This document shows positions 44,525 through 53,312 of a DNA stretch of 64,000 nucleotides, one piece after another. How positions within the stretch are numbered: position 1 is the first letter of the stretch; each line of letters opens with the position of its first letter. This stretch comes from Paucisalibacillus algeriensis. GTDB taxonomy: Bacteria; Bacillota; Bacilli; Bacillales; Amphibacillaceae. Where the stretch lies: assembly GCF_000577245.1 (NCBI RefSeq), contig NZ_CBYO010000022.1, positions 653,246-717,245 of the forward strand, in the 5' to 3' direction. The position numbers and the translations under genes were made by a program. The notes below the pieces were generated by a model. That model saw nothing but the letters and a program-made list of their open reading frames with translations, did no database searches and was not told where the DNA came from.

Positions 44525-45358
44525 CTATTCCACATGTCCAACCTTAATCAAATGAGTCTCTCCAAATTTCCGTTCAGCCGCATGATAGGTTGGTCCAACC
44601 ATATCATTATAGGAAAAACCATGTTCAATTGCTGTTGTTACAAAACTTTTTGCAAGGTGCACAGCTTCTTCCACCGGTTTTCCTTTTGCTAAATAGGCAC
44701 AAATAGCGGCCGAATAGGTACAGCCTGCTCCACTTGTATTAATCGTATCGATTCTTGGTGCTTCAAATGTTGTTAATATTTTACCATCATATAGCACGTC
44801 CACTGCTGGACCAGTTAGGCGCCCACCTTTAACAAGGACATAATTTGCCCCCAATCCATGCAAATCAATTGCTGCTTGTTTTAATTCCTCCACGTTCGAA
44901 ATGGAACGATCATCTAATAAAAAGGAAGCCTCTGGAATATTTGGTGTAATAATTGTTGCTAGCGGAATAAGTTTTTCCTTTAATGCTACGATGGCATCAT
45001 CAGCTAGTAGCTTGGAATCAAGCTTTCCAACCATAACCGGGTCTACGACTAATTGCCGGGTCGATGAATCAGCAATAAGTTGGGCAACCGTTTCAATCAC
45101 CTCGGTAGAGAATAGCATCCCTGTTTTCATTGCATCTGCTCCGACTTGCTTCATTGCTGTATCAAACTGGGCTTCAATCGATTCTATTGTCATGGGGTGT
45201 ACATTTTTATCTGTTTTTGGATGGCGACCAACAATAGCTGTGACCACACTCATCCCGTATACATCAAGTTCTTGAAATGTTTTCAAGTCTGCTTGAATCC
45301 CCGCGCTTCCGCCTGATGCAGACCCTGCAATTGTCATTACTCGTGATGGATAGTTCAT
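44525..45358 (-). CDS. pdxK: Pyridoxine/pyridoxal kinase (ThiD/PdxK type)
   Basis: 277 residues. RVMTIAGSASGGSAGIQADL at the start, VDAMKTGMLFSTEVIE, VVDPVMVGKL, ITPNIPEASFLL, VLVKGGRLTGPAVDVLYDG, and the GAGCTYSAAICAYLAKG catalytic block of the ribokinase fold. The C-terminal VGPTYHAAERKFGETH points to the Bacillus PdxK group, which phosphorylates pyridoxine/pyridoxal and also the thiamin pyrimidine in some cases. ATG 45358 follows GAAGGGGAAA; an upstream extension is AT-rich and lacks a site. Confidence 0.87.
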   Translation of the reverse strand: MNYPSRVMTIAGSASGGSAGIQADLKTFQELDVYGMSVVTAIVGRHPKTDKNVHPMTIESIEAQFDTAMKQVGADAMKTGMLFSTEVIETVAQLIADSSTRQLVVDPVMVGKLDSKLLADDAIVALKEKLIPLATIITPNIPEASFLLDDRSISNVEELKQAAIDLHGLGANYVLVKGGRLTGPAVDVLYDGKILTTFEAPRIDTINTSGAGCTYSAAICAYLAKGKPVEEAVHLAKSFVTTAIEHGFSYNDMVGPTYHAAERKFGETHLIKVGHVE

Positions 45359-45537
45359 AATCGAATTTCCCCTTCGGAATTTATAGTGGAAATATTGTTT
45401 TAATAGCTTAATAACATTATAACAATAAATTGGAATATTTGGTGGAGTAATAAGTTTAACAATGAAAGTATTGTAATTATTGTGTTTAGTTGATAACATA
45501 TAGTTAGTTAGTTGAATAACTTAGAGGTGATGAAAAC

Positions 45538-46122
45538 ATGGCAAAACCAAATGTGATAAGTAAGGACGATTTAATTAAATTTGCAAAGGAGTGTTTGGTT
45601 AATAAAGGTATTGAAAAATTCACGTTAAGAGCAGTGGCTGAGACAGCAGGAGTTACACAAGGTACAATTTATTACCATTTTAAAACGAAAGAACAGTTGT
45701 TATTAGATATTGTTCAAAACATCTGTGAAACCAGCTGGCAAGAAATATCTCAAAGAAATGAATATGTGATTGAACAAGCTATTACATCAGCTAAAAGTCG
45801 TTGTTCATATGACTCGTTTTTTCATAAATTGTTTCTTTCATTAGTTGCTTCCAGTTTTAACAATGAGAAAATAAGAAATCAACTTGGAGAAATTATTATG
45901 AGAGAAAATAAGGCTTTAACAGAGAATTTATCAAACTTCTGGGCGAAATCACCAATAGAAGGGGTTTCACTTGAGACGTGGGCAATTTTATTAAATGCTA
46001 TTGTCGACGGAATGGCATTACAAGCATCCTTACAAAAGGATTTTCCAGTTGAAAAAACATACAAGGAATTCGAGCAATTAATCAACGGACTTAATACGTT
46101 GGTAAGTAAGGAGGGCGATTAA
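45538..46122 (+). CDS. TetR-family regulator
   Basis: 194 residues: HTH region FAKECLVNKGIEKFTLRAVA, TAGVTQGTIYYHFKTKEQLL, then a helical sensor part. AGAGGTGATGAAAAC ribosome site. Its last base is the first of the next gene (TAATG), so the pair is coupled. It probably controls the DUF5367 gene and itself. Confidence 0.9.
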   Translation: MAKPNVISKDDLIKFAKECLVNKGIEKFTLRAVAETAGVTQGTIYYHFKTKEQLLLDIVQNICETSWQEISQRNEYVIEQAITSAKSRCSYDSFFHKLFLSLVASSFNNEKIRNQLGEIIMRENKALTENLSNFWAKSPIEGVSLETWAILLNAIVDGMALQASLQKDFPVEKTYKEFEQLINGLNTLVSKEGD

Positions 46123-46523
46123 TGAAAGGCTATTTATTCACTGCATTATGGGGTATTTTAGTGTGGTTATTTGCCACATTATTTTTCAGGTTTTTTGGAG
46201 AACACGTTCTTTTCAGTCCAGTAACAAATGAGTTCGTTATCAGCATTTTCTTATTATTAGTTGTAACATCAGTTTTATTGTTGGGTATTACATATGTGTA
46301 TCTTAAATTCGATCAAACAAACAATGCACCGTTAAGGTTCGGGGTAATTGGTACTATTATTGGTTTATCATTAGACACATTTTCTTTATCCTATCATCAT
46401 TTGGTGTTTCCAAATTTAGATGATTCACAGGTTATTGCTTTTACAGCATGGATGTCTTTTGCATATGCTTTATATTTATTTATACCGTTAATGTTTAACC
46501 GAAAAATGGGTCTCAGTAGATAG
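46122..46523 (+). CDS. DUF5367 membrane protein
   Basis: 133 residues, four membrane helices: LFTALWGILVWLFATLFFRF, VVTSVLLLGITYVYL, FGVIGTIIGLSLDTFSL, AWMSFAYALYLFIPL. The layout and the GLxLDxF word match the DUF5367 family, often cotranscribed with a TetR gene as here. Function unknown; small drug or envelope function is a guess. Confidence 0.82.
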   Translation: MKGYLFTALWGILVWLFATLFFRFFGEHVLFSPVTNEFVISIFLLLVVTSVLLLGITYVYLKFDQTNNAPLRFGVIGTIIGLSLDTFSLSYHHLVFPNLDDSQVIAFTAWMSFAYALYLFIPLMFNRKMGLSR

Positions 46524-46667
46524 CTAATTGCGTTTATATTCAAGAATAAATAAATGATTCCTATCTTGATTTAATGATGCAGGTTAGTAAAATAGAGAGA
46601 GAGTTGTCTCAATACTAACAAAATAACCTAAACATATATTTGGTAAAAAAGCTAATTAATAATACGC

Positions 46668-47050
46668 TTGAAACTTACAACACTATTCGAACTCATGAAA
46701 GCCAATCAACCAAATTATTTTAGTCAAAGTCAAATAGATATAATGCAAGAACATTATTATTCCATTGATGAAACTACGATCCGAATGGGGGAAATAGAAT
46801 ATAATTCAATATTAGAAGAACTAAGAGAAAAAAGGAGAAAGCCATTCCTCCTCAAGACGAATCGGTTATTAAAATTGCTGCTAGATGGAATAGAATGATG
46901 GAAACAATTTCACCTAAAGACAATGAGCTTCAAAAGAATAAAGAACTGTTTTATTCTGATAATCCAGACCTGGCAACTAAAGTAGGTTTAGAACCCTCCT
47001 TACTTCAATATTTATATGATGCACTAACATATATATCAAAAGACAACTAA
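46668..47050 (+). pseudogene. TipAS-domain protein (MerR-type antibiotic sensor), frameshifted
   Basis: Front frame: FELMKANQPNYFSQSQIDIM, EYNSILEELREKR. After a shift in an A run near 46830 the other frame gives AIPPQDESVIKIAARWNRMM, ETISPKDNELQKNKELFYSD and VGLEPSLLQYLYDALTYI to TAA 47050. That is the drug-binding TipAS domain. No MerR HTH is found upstream, so it is a doubly broken remnant. Confidence 0.65.
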
Positions 47051-47075
47051 CGATTATGTTAGCTGTCTTTTTCTT
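47039..47075 (+). terminator. Terminator behind the TipAS remnant
   Basis: 13-bp stem with one mismatch (AAAGACAACTAAC / GTTAGCTGTCTTT), then TTCTTT; it overlaps the stop codon. Confidence 0.7.
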
Positions 47076-47214
47076 TGGCTATTCTTAAATTATGTATACT
47101 CTTCACTTTTGAAGTGAAAAAGCACCAATAAACTATTTCACGAGACATGGATACAGATGGCGAAAGAAGAGCAAAAAGTCAGTAGGACATGGGTTTAGAA
47201 CAATGGCAATAACA

Positions 47215-47637
47215 CTATTCGTTCGGATAAAGTTTCTGATATTTTTCTACTGTATGTTTTATTAAATCTTTTAAAACATTAGTATCGATATCAGCTAATT
47301 TATTTACATAAATACAAGCCTTACTCTTCGTGTGTTTCCCAAAGCTTTCTAACAGTTTTTCCCTTTCTTCACTCTCATAGTCCAAATAAAGACTAATTTT
47401 CGCCTTTCTTGGTGAAAAACCCACTAAAGGCGCATCACCTTCACGTCCTGATGCATACTTATAGTGATAGCTACCAAAGCCTATAATACTAGGACCCCAC
47501 ATTTTTGCGTCGTAACCAGTTACCTCTTCAAAAATTTCTAATAACTGATAGGCATCTGCCTTCTTCTTCTCATTTTCCACGCTCTCAATAAAATCAATTA
47601 CACTATTGTCTGTTTCTTTCATCTTCGGTTCATGCAT
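47215..47637 (-). CDS. DUF1801 family protein
   Basis: 140 residues: SVIDFIESVENEKKKADAYQ, EEVTGYDAKMWGPSIIGFGS, YHYKYASGREGD, VGFSPRKAKISLYLDY. This is the YdhG/DUF1801 fold, related to frataxin-like proteins; function not established. ATG with AGGAGAG upstream. Single gene. Confidence 0.87.
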   Translation of the reverse strand: MHEPKMKETDNSVIDFIESVENEKKKADAYQLLEIFEEVTGYDAKMWGPSIIGFGSYHYKYASGREGDAPLVGFSPRKAKISLYLDYESEEREKLLESFGKHTKSKACIYVNKLADIDTNVLKDLIKHTVEKYQKLYPNE

Positions 47638-47705
47638 CTATGCGCTCTCCTATTCTCTGAGTAAACACTGGTTTACATTATTATCATCGTTATTACATTC
47701 TAGCA

Positions 47706-47978
47706 TTACTCTGTTCCAAATCTTTTAGCTGATCTAATACGTGCACGCTCAGCTTCTATCTCTCGATTTCGAGGCTCCGCACTAGTCTCCAACGAATTCA
47801 ATAAATTACTAGTTACTTTAGCTATTTCATTGATTGCTTGATTAAATGCCTCTTCGTTAATCTTAGAAGGTTTGTTATAGCCTGTTATCTTTCGAACGTA
47901 CTGCAGAGATGCAGCATAAATCTCTTCATTGGTTGCTGGTGGATCAAAATTAAATAATGTTCTAATGTTTCTGCACAT
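47706..47978 (-). CDS. DUF2277 family protein
   Basis: 90 residues. CRNIRTLFNFDPPATNEEIY is the invariant start of DUF2277; ALQYVRKITGYNKPS and a C-terminal RARIRSAKRFG follow. Start at ATG 47976-47978 behind AGAAGGAG; further ATGs upstream have no site. Function unknown. Confidence 0.9.
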   Translation of the reverse strand: MCRNIRTLFNFDPPATNEEIYAASLQYVRKITGYNKPSKINEEAFNQAINEIAKVTSNLLNSLETSAEPRNREIEAERARIRSAKRFGTE

Positions 47979-48232
47979 ATATATACTCCTTCTCATTATC
48001 GTTTTAACCATAAGTCTATCCATTAATTTCACATTTTTATTCTAAAGGACACTTGCTAACATTCTTGTTCCGCTAGCCTTTCTTCATAAGCTCAATATTC
48101 AAATTTCAAAACGTCTATACCTTCCTACGTTAATGCAACCGTTAATACAATAAGCATTTTAATAAACAAGTTTTAAAGATTTGAAACGAGAAATTTAGCC
48201 AACAGACAAGGCAGCCCAACTGAATTACCTCA

Positions 48233-48264
48233 TTAAACTATCGTACCCTTTACTTAAGTAGAAG
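48233..48264. repeat. Dispersed repeat copy
   Basis: TTAAACTATCGTACCCTTTA then CTTAAGTAGAAG, a loose copy of the ACTA/CCC/TTAGT element, in the 320-base gap 47979-48300 that holds no gene. Confidence 0.4.
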
Positions 48265-48300
48265 CCTTACACAGTCTATGTTACATATAAATTAATTTAA

Positions 48301-48786
48301 CTAATCAATTGTAAACTCCGCTATCAAATGGTGTCTATCATAGTCTCCAGGTTTTCTAACATCCAGTATACTCTTCACTATACGGTATTCTCCAATATCC
48401 AGACTTCCATAGAGCCACTCCCAATCGACTGTCCAATCACTAACATTTGAGGAATCTGAATCTAACTCATAGCCAGGTTCACCAAATCCATAGGAAGCTC
48501 CTTTGATGATGGGGACTTGATACCATTTTCCCTCTATTTTCTTTTCCAACAAAAAATCTTCACTATAAACGCATCGCTTGTCAGTTTTATTCTCTAACGT
48601 TACGGTTAATCCAGTAGAAGATACCGTTTCCCCCTTTACAATCATGGTTACTCCATCTAAGTTATTGACAGTTTCATATATCGTGGGTTCCCAATCTTGT
48701 GTTTCGGCAGTTTGGCCAGAATCACACGCTGACAATAGTGTCAGACTTATTGCCATAAAAAATAGTGAACACAAAAATATCTTCAT
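48301..48786 (-). CDS. Lipoprotein with Ig-like domain
   Basis: 161 residues. Signal peptide with lipobox LSAC (Cys near 21), then a beta-sandwich: TVSSTGLTVTLENKTDKRCV, LLEKKIEGKWYQVP, DWEWLYGSLDIGEYRIVKSI. It fits the bacterial Ig-like (Big_14-type) domain found in many small Bacillus lipoproteins. Role unknown. ATG follows AAGGGGTG. Confidence 0.85.
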   Translation of the reverse strand: MKIFLCSLFFMAISLTLLSACDSGQTAETQDWEPTIYETVNNLDGVTMIVKGETVSSTGLTVTLENKTDKRCVYSEDFLLEKKIEGKWYQVPIIKGASYGFGEPGYELDSDSSNVSDWTVDWEWLYGSLDIGEYRIVKSILDVRKPGDYDRHHLIAEFTID

Positions 48787-48844
48787 GTAATCACCCCTTA
48801 AGTAGACTTAAGATATCTTTAAAAGGTTTTACAAATCTACTTAC

Positions 48845-48886
48845 AACTAAACTACCTTGATAGTTAAATAACGGTTGCATCATTCT
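48845..48886. repeat. Dispersed repeat copy (shared 27-mer)
   Basis: AACTAAACTACCTTGATAGT then TAAATAACGGTTGCATCATTCT. From ATAGTTAAATAACGG to ATTCT it equals 31637-31663. Confidence 0.6.
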
Positions 48887-48905
48887 TATATAAGTATCGA
48901 ACCCG

Positions 48906-49451
48906 TTATCTTAATAATTTTTCTACCCTCTTTTTTACTTCAAGTGGCAAGGATTGTTTCATTGCTTCTTCTAACAATCTTGGGTATTTTACACCATTGG
49001 TTCTTAAATACTTTTCAATAAGAATCGCTTTTTCTTGTTTGTTTGGAATTAACCAGTATAAGATGTACCAATCTTCGAGTGAACATAAAGGAATATCTAA
49101 TCCATTTATTTTTTCATAGTCTACGATAGATTCCTGTTGTAGTGATAATTTATAAACTCCTTCATTATGGTGTATGGCAAATCCACCCATGATATCTATA
49201 TCAATTTCATTAATACTGTATTTAGAAAAATATGTTGTACGAAATGGGTTAGTACGTATTACTTCTTTCGTTCTCCCAATGGATGATATTATTTCATTTA
49301 ACCGGGTGGCATTCGCTTCATCTACCAAAATATCTATATCGTTAGGCTTATCAATTATTTTATAAAAACTAAGTAGAAGTGAACCACCAACTCCCCAAGT
49401 TATGTTATGATCACTTAATTTGTCAGCGATAAAAGATAATGTTTTTAGCAA
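48906..49451 (-). CDS. Nucleotidyltransferase-fold protein
   Basis: 181 residues. WGVGGSLLLSFYKIIDKPND then IDILVDEAN: the GGS and the D-x-D of the nucleotidyltransferase fold, with a third acid in INEIDIDIMGG. The rest is helical with CSLEDWYILYWLI. It resembles AbiEii/LinB-like transferases (often toxins or drug modifiers), but no partner antitoxin is visible. Start ATG has AGGAGAATT. Confidence 0.75.
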   Translation of the reverse strand: MLKTLSFIADKLSDHNITWGVGGSLLLSFYKIIDKPNDIDILVDEANATRLNEIISSIGRTKEVIRTNPFRTTYFSKYSINEIDIDIMGGFAIHHNEGVYKLSLQQESIVDYEKINGLDIPLCSLEDWYILYWLIPNKQEKAILIEKYLRTNGVKYPRLLEEAMKQSLPLEVKKRVEKLLR

Positions 49452-49543
49452 ATTAATTCTCCTATAATTTATGTAGTTTATTAGTTAACGTTTACACCGT
49501 TATAGCAAGACTATAGCAAGAAAAAATTGTAATGTTTATTGAA

Positions 49544-49674
49544 GAATTCTGCCCTGTTAGTACAACATCTTTATAGTCAAATATTAACATAATATTTAAA
49601 ACATATTTTTATAAAATAGAGACCATCACATTTGATGATCTCTTATTAAACTAACGCACCCTATAGTGGAGTAA
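49544..49674. repeat. Composite repeat element, copy 1
   Basis: About 130 bases: outer words CTGCCCTGTTAGTACAACAT and ACTAACGCACCCTATAGTGG at the ends, and a central hairpin GAGACCATCA / TGATGATCTC. Copy 2 is at 50513-50645 with the same layout. Confidence 0.6.
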
Positions 49675-49740
49675 TGACCGAACTTATATTAACTGGTTTA
49701 GTTTAAATGGTAGTTTCTCACAATCATTGACTGTTATTGA

Positions 49741-50427
49741 TTACCCCTCAACTATTGCAAGGTATTTCAAGATTTCTCCTTCTAATTCAACGATTAGAAT
49801 ATCTCCTCTTTCCTTTGCTGAAAAAATCTTTGCACCAATTGGAAGTTTATTTGCCATCTCATTTTTGAAATCTGTATTACTATCATTTATTGTTTTTATT
49901 TCACCTATTTGAACGTCTTTTGTTAAAGACAATTCTTCAACCCAATCGATATTAGTTTCATAAATTACTCCATCATACTGGAAAATGTCAGCATCTGGAT
50001 TCAATGTTAAGACTTCTTCAGCGTCAATACTGTCTATTGTTACTGTTGTTGTTTCCCCTTTATTAGACTCTGAAATAAGTTGGTAAATTTGTTCTACTGA
50101 ATTATCACTTAAAGTATAAATCGTATGGCTATCTTTTGTATTCATAATTGTGCCTGAATTTTGATCAATCCAAAGGAAATAATTTTCCTCACCAATTTCA
50201 ATTTTATATTTAGGATCCGCCATATTTACTATACCCGGTTCCTTATTCGCACCATTTACTGCTTCTTTGACTGTATCAATGGTTTCTTTATCTTCTATAA
50301 CAATTGTATTGGGACGATCTCCTATTTGATAAATTTTTACTACTTCTACTTCTTTAACTTGTGATTGGCAACCTATTAAACCTATTATCAATAAAATAAG
50401 AGCCGAAAATAAACTGATTTTTTTCAA
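49741..50427 (-). CDS. Lipoprotein, unknown
   Basis: 228 residues. MKKISLFSALILLIIGLIGC is a clean signal peptide with lipobox LIGC. The mature part is a mixed domain: EVVKIYQIGDRPNTIVIEDK, YKIEIGEENYFLWIDQNSGT, VEQIYQLISES, then IDSIDAEEVLTLNPDADIFQ, ending in IVELEGEILKYLAIVEG. The repeated YQLI/KEAV pattern suggests two beta-alpha modules. No family recognised. AGGGGG ribosome site. Confidence 0.8.
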   Translation of the reverse strand: MKKISLFSALILLIIGLIGCQSQVKEVEVVKIYQIGDRPNTIVIEDKETIDTVKEAVNGANKEPGIVNMADPKYKIEIGEENYFLWIDQNSGTIMNTKDSHTIYTLSDNSVEQIYQLISESNKGETTTVTIDSIDAEEVLTLNPDADIFQYDGVIYETNIDWVEELSLTKDVQIGEIKTINDSNTDFKNEMANKLPIGAKIFSAKERGDILIVELEGEILKYLAIVEG

Positions 50428-50512
50428 GTTAATCCCCCTAAGTTTATATGTTAATACAAATTAGACGGACATTCTTCTATTTTTGTTTCAAATGCACTAA
50501 TACATAATCTTG

Positions 50513-50645
50513 TTCAACTATCCCGCCCTGTTACTGCAGTAACTTATAGTTAGATAATAACGCTCGAAATACTCATCTCGAAAATAAAGACCATCAATAT
50601 GATGATCTTTTATTTCACTAACGCATCCTTTAGCTAACGAAATAC
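50513..50645. repeat. Composite repeat element, copy 2
   Basis: Starts AACTATCCCGCCCTGTTACT, holds hairpin AAGACCATCA / TGATGATCTT, ends CACTAACGCATCCTTTAGCT. It contains the stop codon and the last ~30 codons of the overlapping minus-strand gene. Confidence 0.6.
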
Positions 50646-50928
50646 GCCCTTCATTATCTTTATCTGGTTCAAGGTGAGGAAAGACCACTCCAACAGGTTC
50701 ATTTTTAACTATATAGATGGTGAACATTCTCTGTACTTGTGAAGGCAGTTCAGCTCCCATACTCTTTAAAAATTTCTCTGCATCATCCATATTCCTATCC
50801 ATTACTTCAGATAAAAATGAAACTGATTTCTTCTCAGTAATTGACCATAATTCGTAATCTAAAATCCCAATATTTATTGGATTTCTTAAAGACCTCTTAT
50901 ATATAACTCTTTCACCTTTTATCTTCAT
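50518..50928 (-). CDS. Hypothetical protein with a repeat-derived tail
   Basis: 136 residues. The front is a plausible domain (ERVIYKRSLRNPINIGILDY, KSVSFLSEVMDRNMDDAEKF, MFTIYIVKNEPVGVVFPHLE, resembling the early part of a GNAT fold). The last ~30 residues (DHHIDGLYFRDEYFERYYLT) are encoded by the dispersed repeat at 50513-50645. So the native 3' end is lost and the protein is chimeric. ATG behind AAATG AAGATAAAAGG-type weak site. Confidence 0.55.
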   Translation of the reverse strand: MKIKGERVIYKRSLRNPINIGILDYELWSITEKKSVSFLSEVMDRNMDDAEKFLKSMGAELPSQVQRMFTIYIVKNEPVGVVFPHLEPDKDNEGRISLAKGCVSEIKDHHIDGLYFRDEYFERYYLTISYCSNRAG

Positions 50929-50967
50929 TTTATAACTCGTATATATTTTAATCGTTCTAATTGAATT

Positions 50968-51153
50968 CTAGGGCATTCTAGCAACACTTTTTTTAAAATT
51001 GCTGTTTTCCGTTTCAGTTAAAAGATCTTTTATAAGACCATCGATTTGATCTGCTTGATTTAAGTTTTCTTCAAATATTTCCAAGATAATTTGTTCGTCA
51101 CTTATTATACTATGTACTCCAAATTCTTTTAGTTGGTTCAGAACTCTAATCAT
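50968..51153 (-). CDS. 61-residue helical protein
   Basis: ATG 51151-51153 behind GAGGAAGT. IRVLNQLKEFGVHSIISDEQ, LEIFEENLNQADQIDGLIKD then a basic end. All-helical, acidic centre; unknown. A further ATG upstream lies in a dispersed repeat. Confidence 0.5.
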   Translation of the reverse strand: MIRVLNQLKEFGVHSIISDEQIILEIFEENLNQADQIDGLIKDLLTETENSNFKKSVARMP

Positions 51154-51183
51154 AATTTGTACTTCCTCTATCCTTACTTGCTG

Positions 51184-51211
51184 CACTATTCTGCCCCATT
51201 AGTGGAATAAC
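51184..51211. repeat. Dispersed repeat copy
   Basis: CACTATTCTGCCCCATTAGT then GGAATAAC, the clearest single-unit copy of the element. Confidence 0.55.
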
Positions 51212-51254
51212 AGCTTCAGTACATTTCATTATTGCACCCCTTGATAATAAATAA

Positions 51255-51449
51255 TTACTTCTTTACTTTATCATCTAATTCTCTCTCGATTTCTTCAATA
51301 CTTATTTTTTCTAATTCATCATCTTTAATGTTTAGCTGTTTTGAAATTACTTCTAACTGTTTACTAATAGTCGAAAGTCTATAAAAAACATAGAAGATAA
51401 CTGGTATTGCAATTAAAGTCCAAATCAATTCAAACCAACTTGTAAACAC
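51255..51449 (-). CDS. Small membrane protein with coiled coil
   Basis: 64 residues: N-terminal membrane helix (FELIWTLIAIPVIFYVFYRL), then a heptad-like helix (LEVISKQLNIKDDELEKISI) and acid/basic end. Good ATG with GGGGGG upstream. Unknown function; common type in Bacilli. Confidence 0.65.
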   Translation of the reverse strand: MFTSWFELIWTLIAIPVIFYVFYRLSTISKQLEVISKQLNIKDDELEKISIEEIERELDDKVKK

Positions 51450-51531
51450 TGAAATCCCCCCTTTATACCATAAGCAATTATACTCCCTTGTTAGGCTAAC
51501 CTAATCTATAATAATGGATTAAAATTATGTT

Positions 51532-52515
51532 TTAGAATAAATCATGGTAATTAATTTCTAAGTAGGGGATATCACTTTCTATTTTTTTCTTCATGTCAGA
51601 GAGTTTATCAATAACACTTCTATTGTTTTCTTGTTCCTTTGTTAAGAACGTGGCAAAATACATGTAAGAGAAAATTCGTCTGTAATCCAGGAAAAACTGT
51701 AATTTAGAAAGCCAATAAGCATCGAGATTAATTTCGGTTAAGTAACCTTTTAAAAAAGCCTTCATAAATAGATGTGCGAACTTTTTTCTCGCTTTACTAT
51801 CATGTTCATCAATAGATTGGACAGCATGATATAAAACAATTGCAATATCATATATAAACCAGTTGTACTCACAATCTCCAAAATCAAATAGAATAATTTC
51901 ATGATGGTGTACATAGAAGTTTCCTTGATGCAGGTCATTATGTATCATTCCATAACCATTTCTATCCTTTGGTAGTTTACTAAGTTTCGAAATAAATTCT
52001 TCCCATTTTTGCACAACATCTTTATTAACTCCATTTAAATTCTCTTTAAATAAAGGTCCCATATTCCAATCTTGCCTTTTTACAGTTTCATCTAGAGGGC
52101 TGTAAATTTTCGATAAACTATGTATTTTGCCAAGTGTTTTTCCCCAAGTATAATAAAAATCCTTATTCCAAGTTTCTGTATCCTTAAGATTAATGAAAGA
52201 ACCTTTTGCTTTTTCAAATGCTAAAATATAGCATTCTTTCTCACCATCTGACATAATGGTCTCTAAATAATTTCCACTTTTAGAGTATAAAGGTGGCGTT
52301 ACGTGAACTCCTGACGAATATAGAAATCTTATCCAATCCAATTCAGCAATAATAGTGTCTTTTCTATACAACGAACTAGGGTAAAACTTTAAGATAAAAC
52401 TCTCATCATTTCTATTACACTCAAATACATTATTGGAAAACCCACCAAGTAATTGTAATTCCGATACATCAGCATCAAATCTTTCTGCACCTTTAGATAA
52501 AGTATCCCTATCCAA
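51532..52515 (-). CDS. Aminoglycoside-phosphotransferase-like kinase
   Basis: 327 residues from a TTG at 52513-52515, six bases after AGAGGAGGAG; the longer ATG frame has no site. Kinase blocks: LLGGFSNNVFECNRNDESF (nucleotide loop), FILKFYPSS, MIHNDLHQGNFYVHH (catalytic HxDxxxxN), ILFDFGDCEYNWF (metal DFGD). It belongs to the APH/choline-kinase group, which includes CotS and homoserine kinase-like enzymes; substrate unknown. Confidence 0.87.
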   Translation of the reverse strand: MDRDTLSKGAERFDADVSELQLLGGFSNNVFECNRNDESFILKFYPSSLYRKDTIIAELDWIRFLYSSGVHVTPPLYSKSGNYLETIMSDGEKECYILAFEKAKGSFINLKDTETWNKDFYYTWGKTLGKIHSLSKIYSPLDETVKRQDWNMGPLFKENLNGVNKDVVQKWEEFISKLSKLPKDRNGYGMIHNDLHQGNFYVHHHEIILFDFGDCEYNWFIYDIAIVLYHAVQSIDEHDSKARKKFAHLFMKAFLKGYLTEINLDAYWLSKLQFFLDYRRIFSYMYFATFLTKEQENNRSVIDKLSDMKKKIESDIPYLEINYHDLF

Positions 52516-52614
52516 CTTTCTCCTCCTCTCTACAATAAAAAGATAACCATAAATGATCACCTTCATATTCGCACACTTTAAACTGCTTCGAACTCCATTG
52601 CCTCCAAACGGACA

Positions 52615-53310
52615 TCAAAGATAATTCAAAGGTTCCACAATCTCACAAATTTCACTTTCCTCCAGAAATTTAGTAACGATAGAGCAGTGGGAAACACCCA
52701 CGATAAATAGAATACGTTCTTCCCCAGAGTCAATGAGCCGGGCTAAATTAGAGAACATGATTAAATTCCGTTTGTACCACCAACTTAACCATTCTATACC
52801 TATATAATTATTAAACTCTCCTACACGTGCAAGATTTACATACATCTTATGCAACTCATATAGTAGAGTAGGATCATTAAGCTCCTTGTAATAATCTTGA
52901 ACACTCTTGGAATCCGTAAGTTCGGGAAAATTAATTTCTTCGAATATCTCATTAAAAAGCTCTTGTTGGTTTTCCTTTAGCCACCCTTCCACTTCGCCAT
53001 AGCTCATGCCAGACTCACCCATCCAATCGGTTGGATAAATTTGTTCATGCCCCAGCCTTAAACCTAAACGAAAGGCAACTTGAAATATCTCATTCATTTC
53101 TAACTTGTAGGAATCCCTTTTGTATCGTTTATATTTTTCATTATAATAATCACGATCTTCTGATACCATTTCTACTGCAATCTTAGTCGGTTTAAAATCT
53201 GCTAGTTTAGATACTATTTCCTTAATTTCAATTTGTCTTTTCTCAGAATATAAGCCCTCATGTCCAGACATATGAAAAGTTCCTAGTACAAGTACTTTTG
53301 CCTTCTCCAA
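52615..53310 (-). CDS. DUF5694 family protein (TraB/EreA-like fold)
   Basis: 231 residues. VLVLGTFHMSGHEGL, KPTKIAVEMVSEDRDYYNEK, YPTDWMGE and IVGVSHCSIVTKFLE: the GTFHM...E...H pattern of the DUF5694 group, part of the TraB/Tiki/EreA hydrolase-like superfamily. Activity unknown. It lies two bases from the small membrane gene behind it and is likely cotranscribed. Confidence 0.85.
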   Translation of the reverse strand: MEKAKVLVLGTFHMSGHEGLYSEKRQIEIKEIVSKLADFKPTKIAVEMVSEDRDYYNEKYKRYKRDSYKLEMNEIFQVAFRLGLRLGHEQIYPTDWMGESGMSYGEVEGWLKENQQELFNEIFEEINFPELTDSKSVQDYYKELNDPTLLYELHKMYVNLARVGEFNNYIGIEWLSWWYKRNLIMFSNLARLIDSGEERILFIVGVSHCSIVTKFLEESEICEIVEPLNYL

Positions 53311-53312
53311 TT

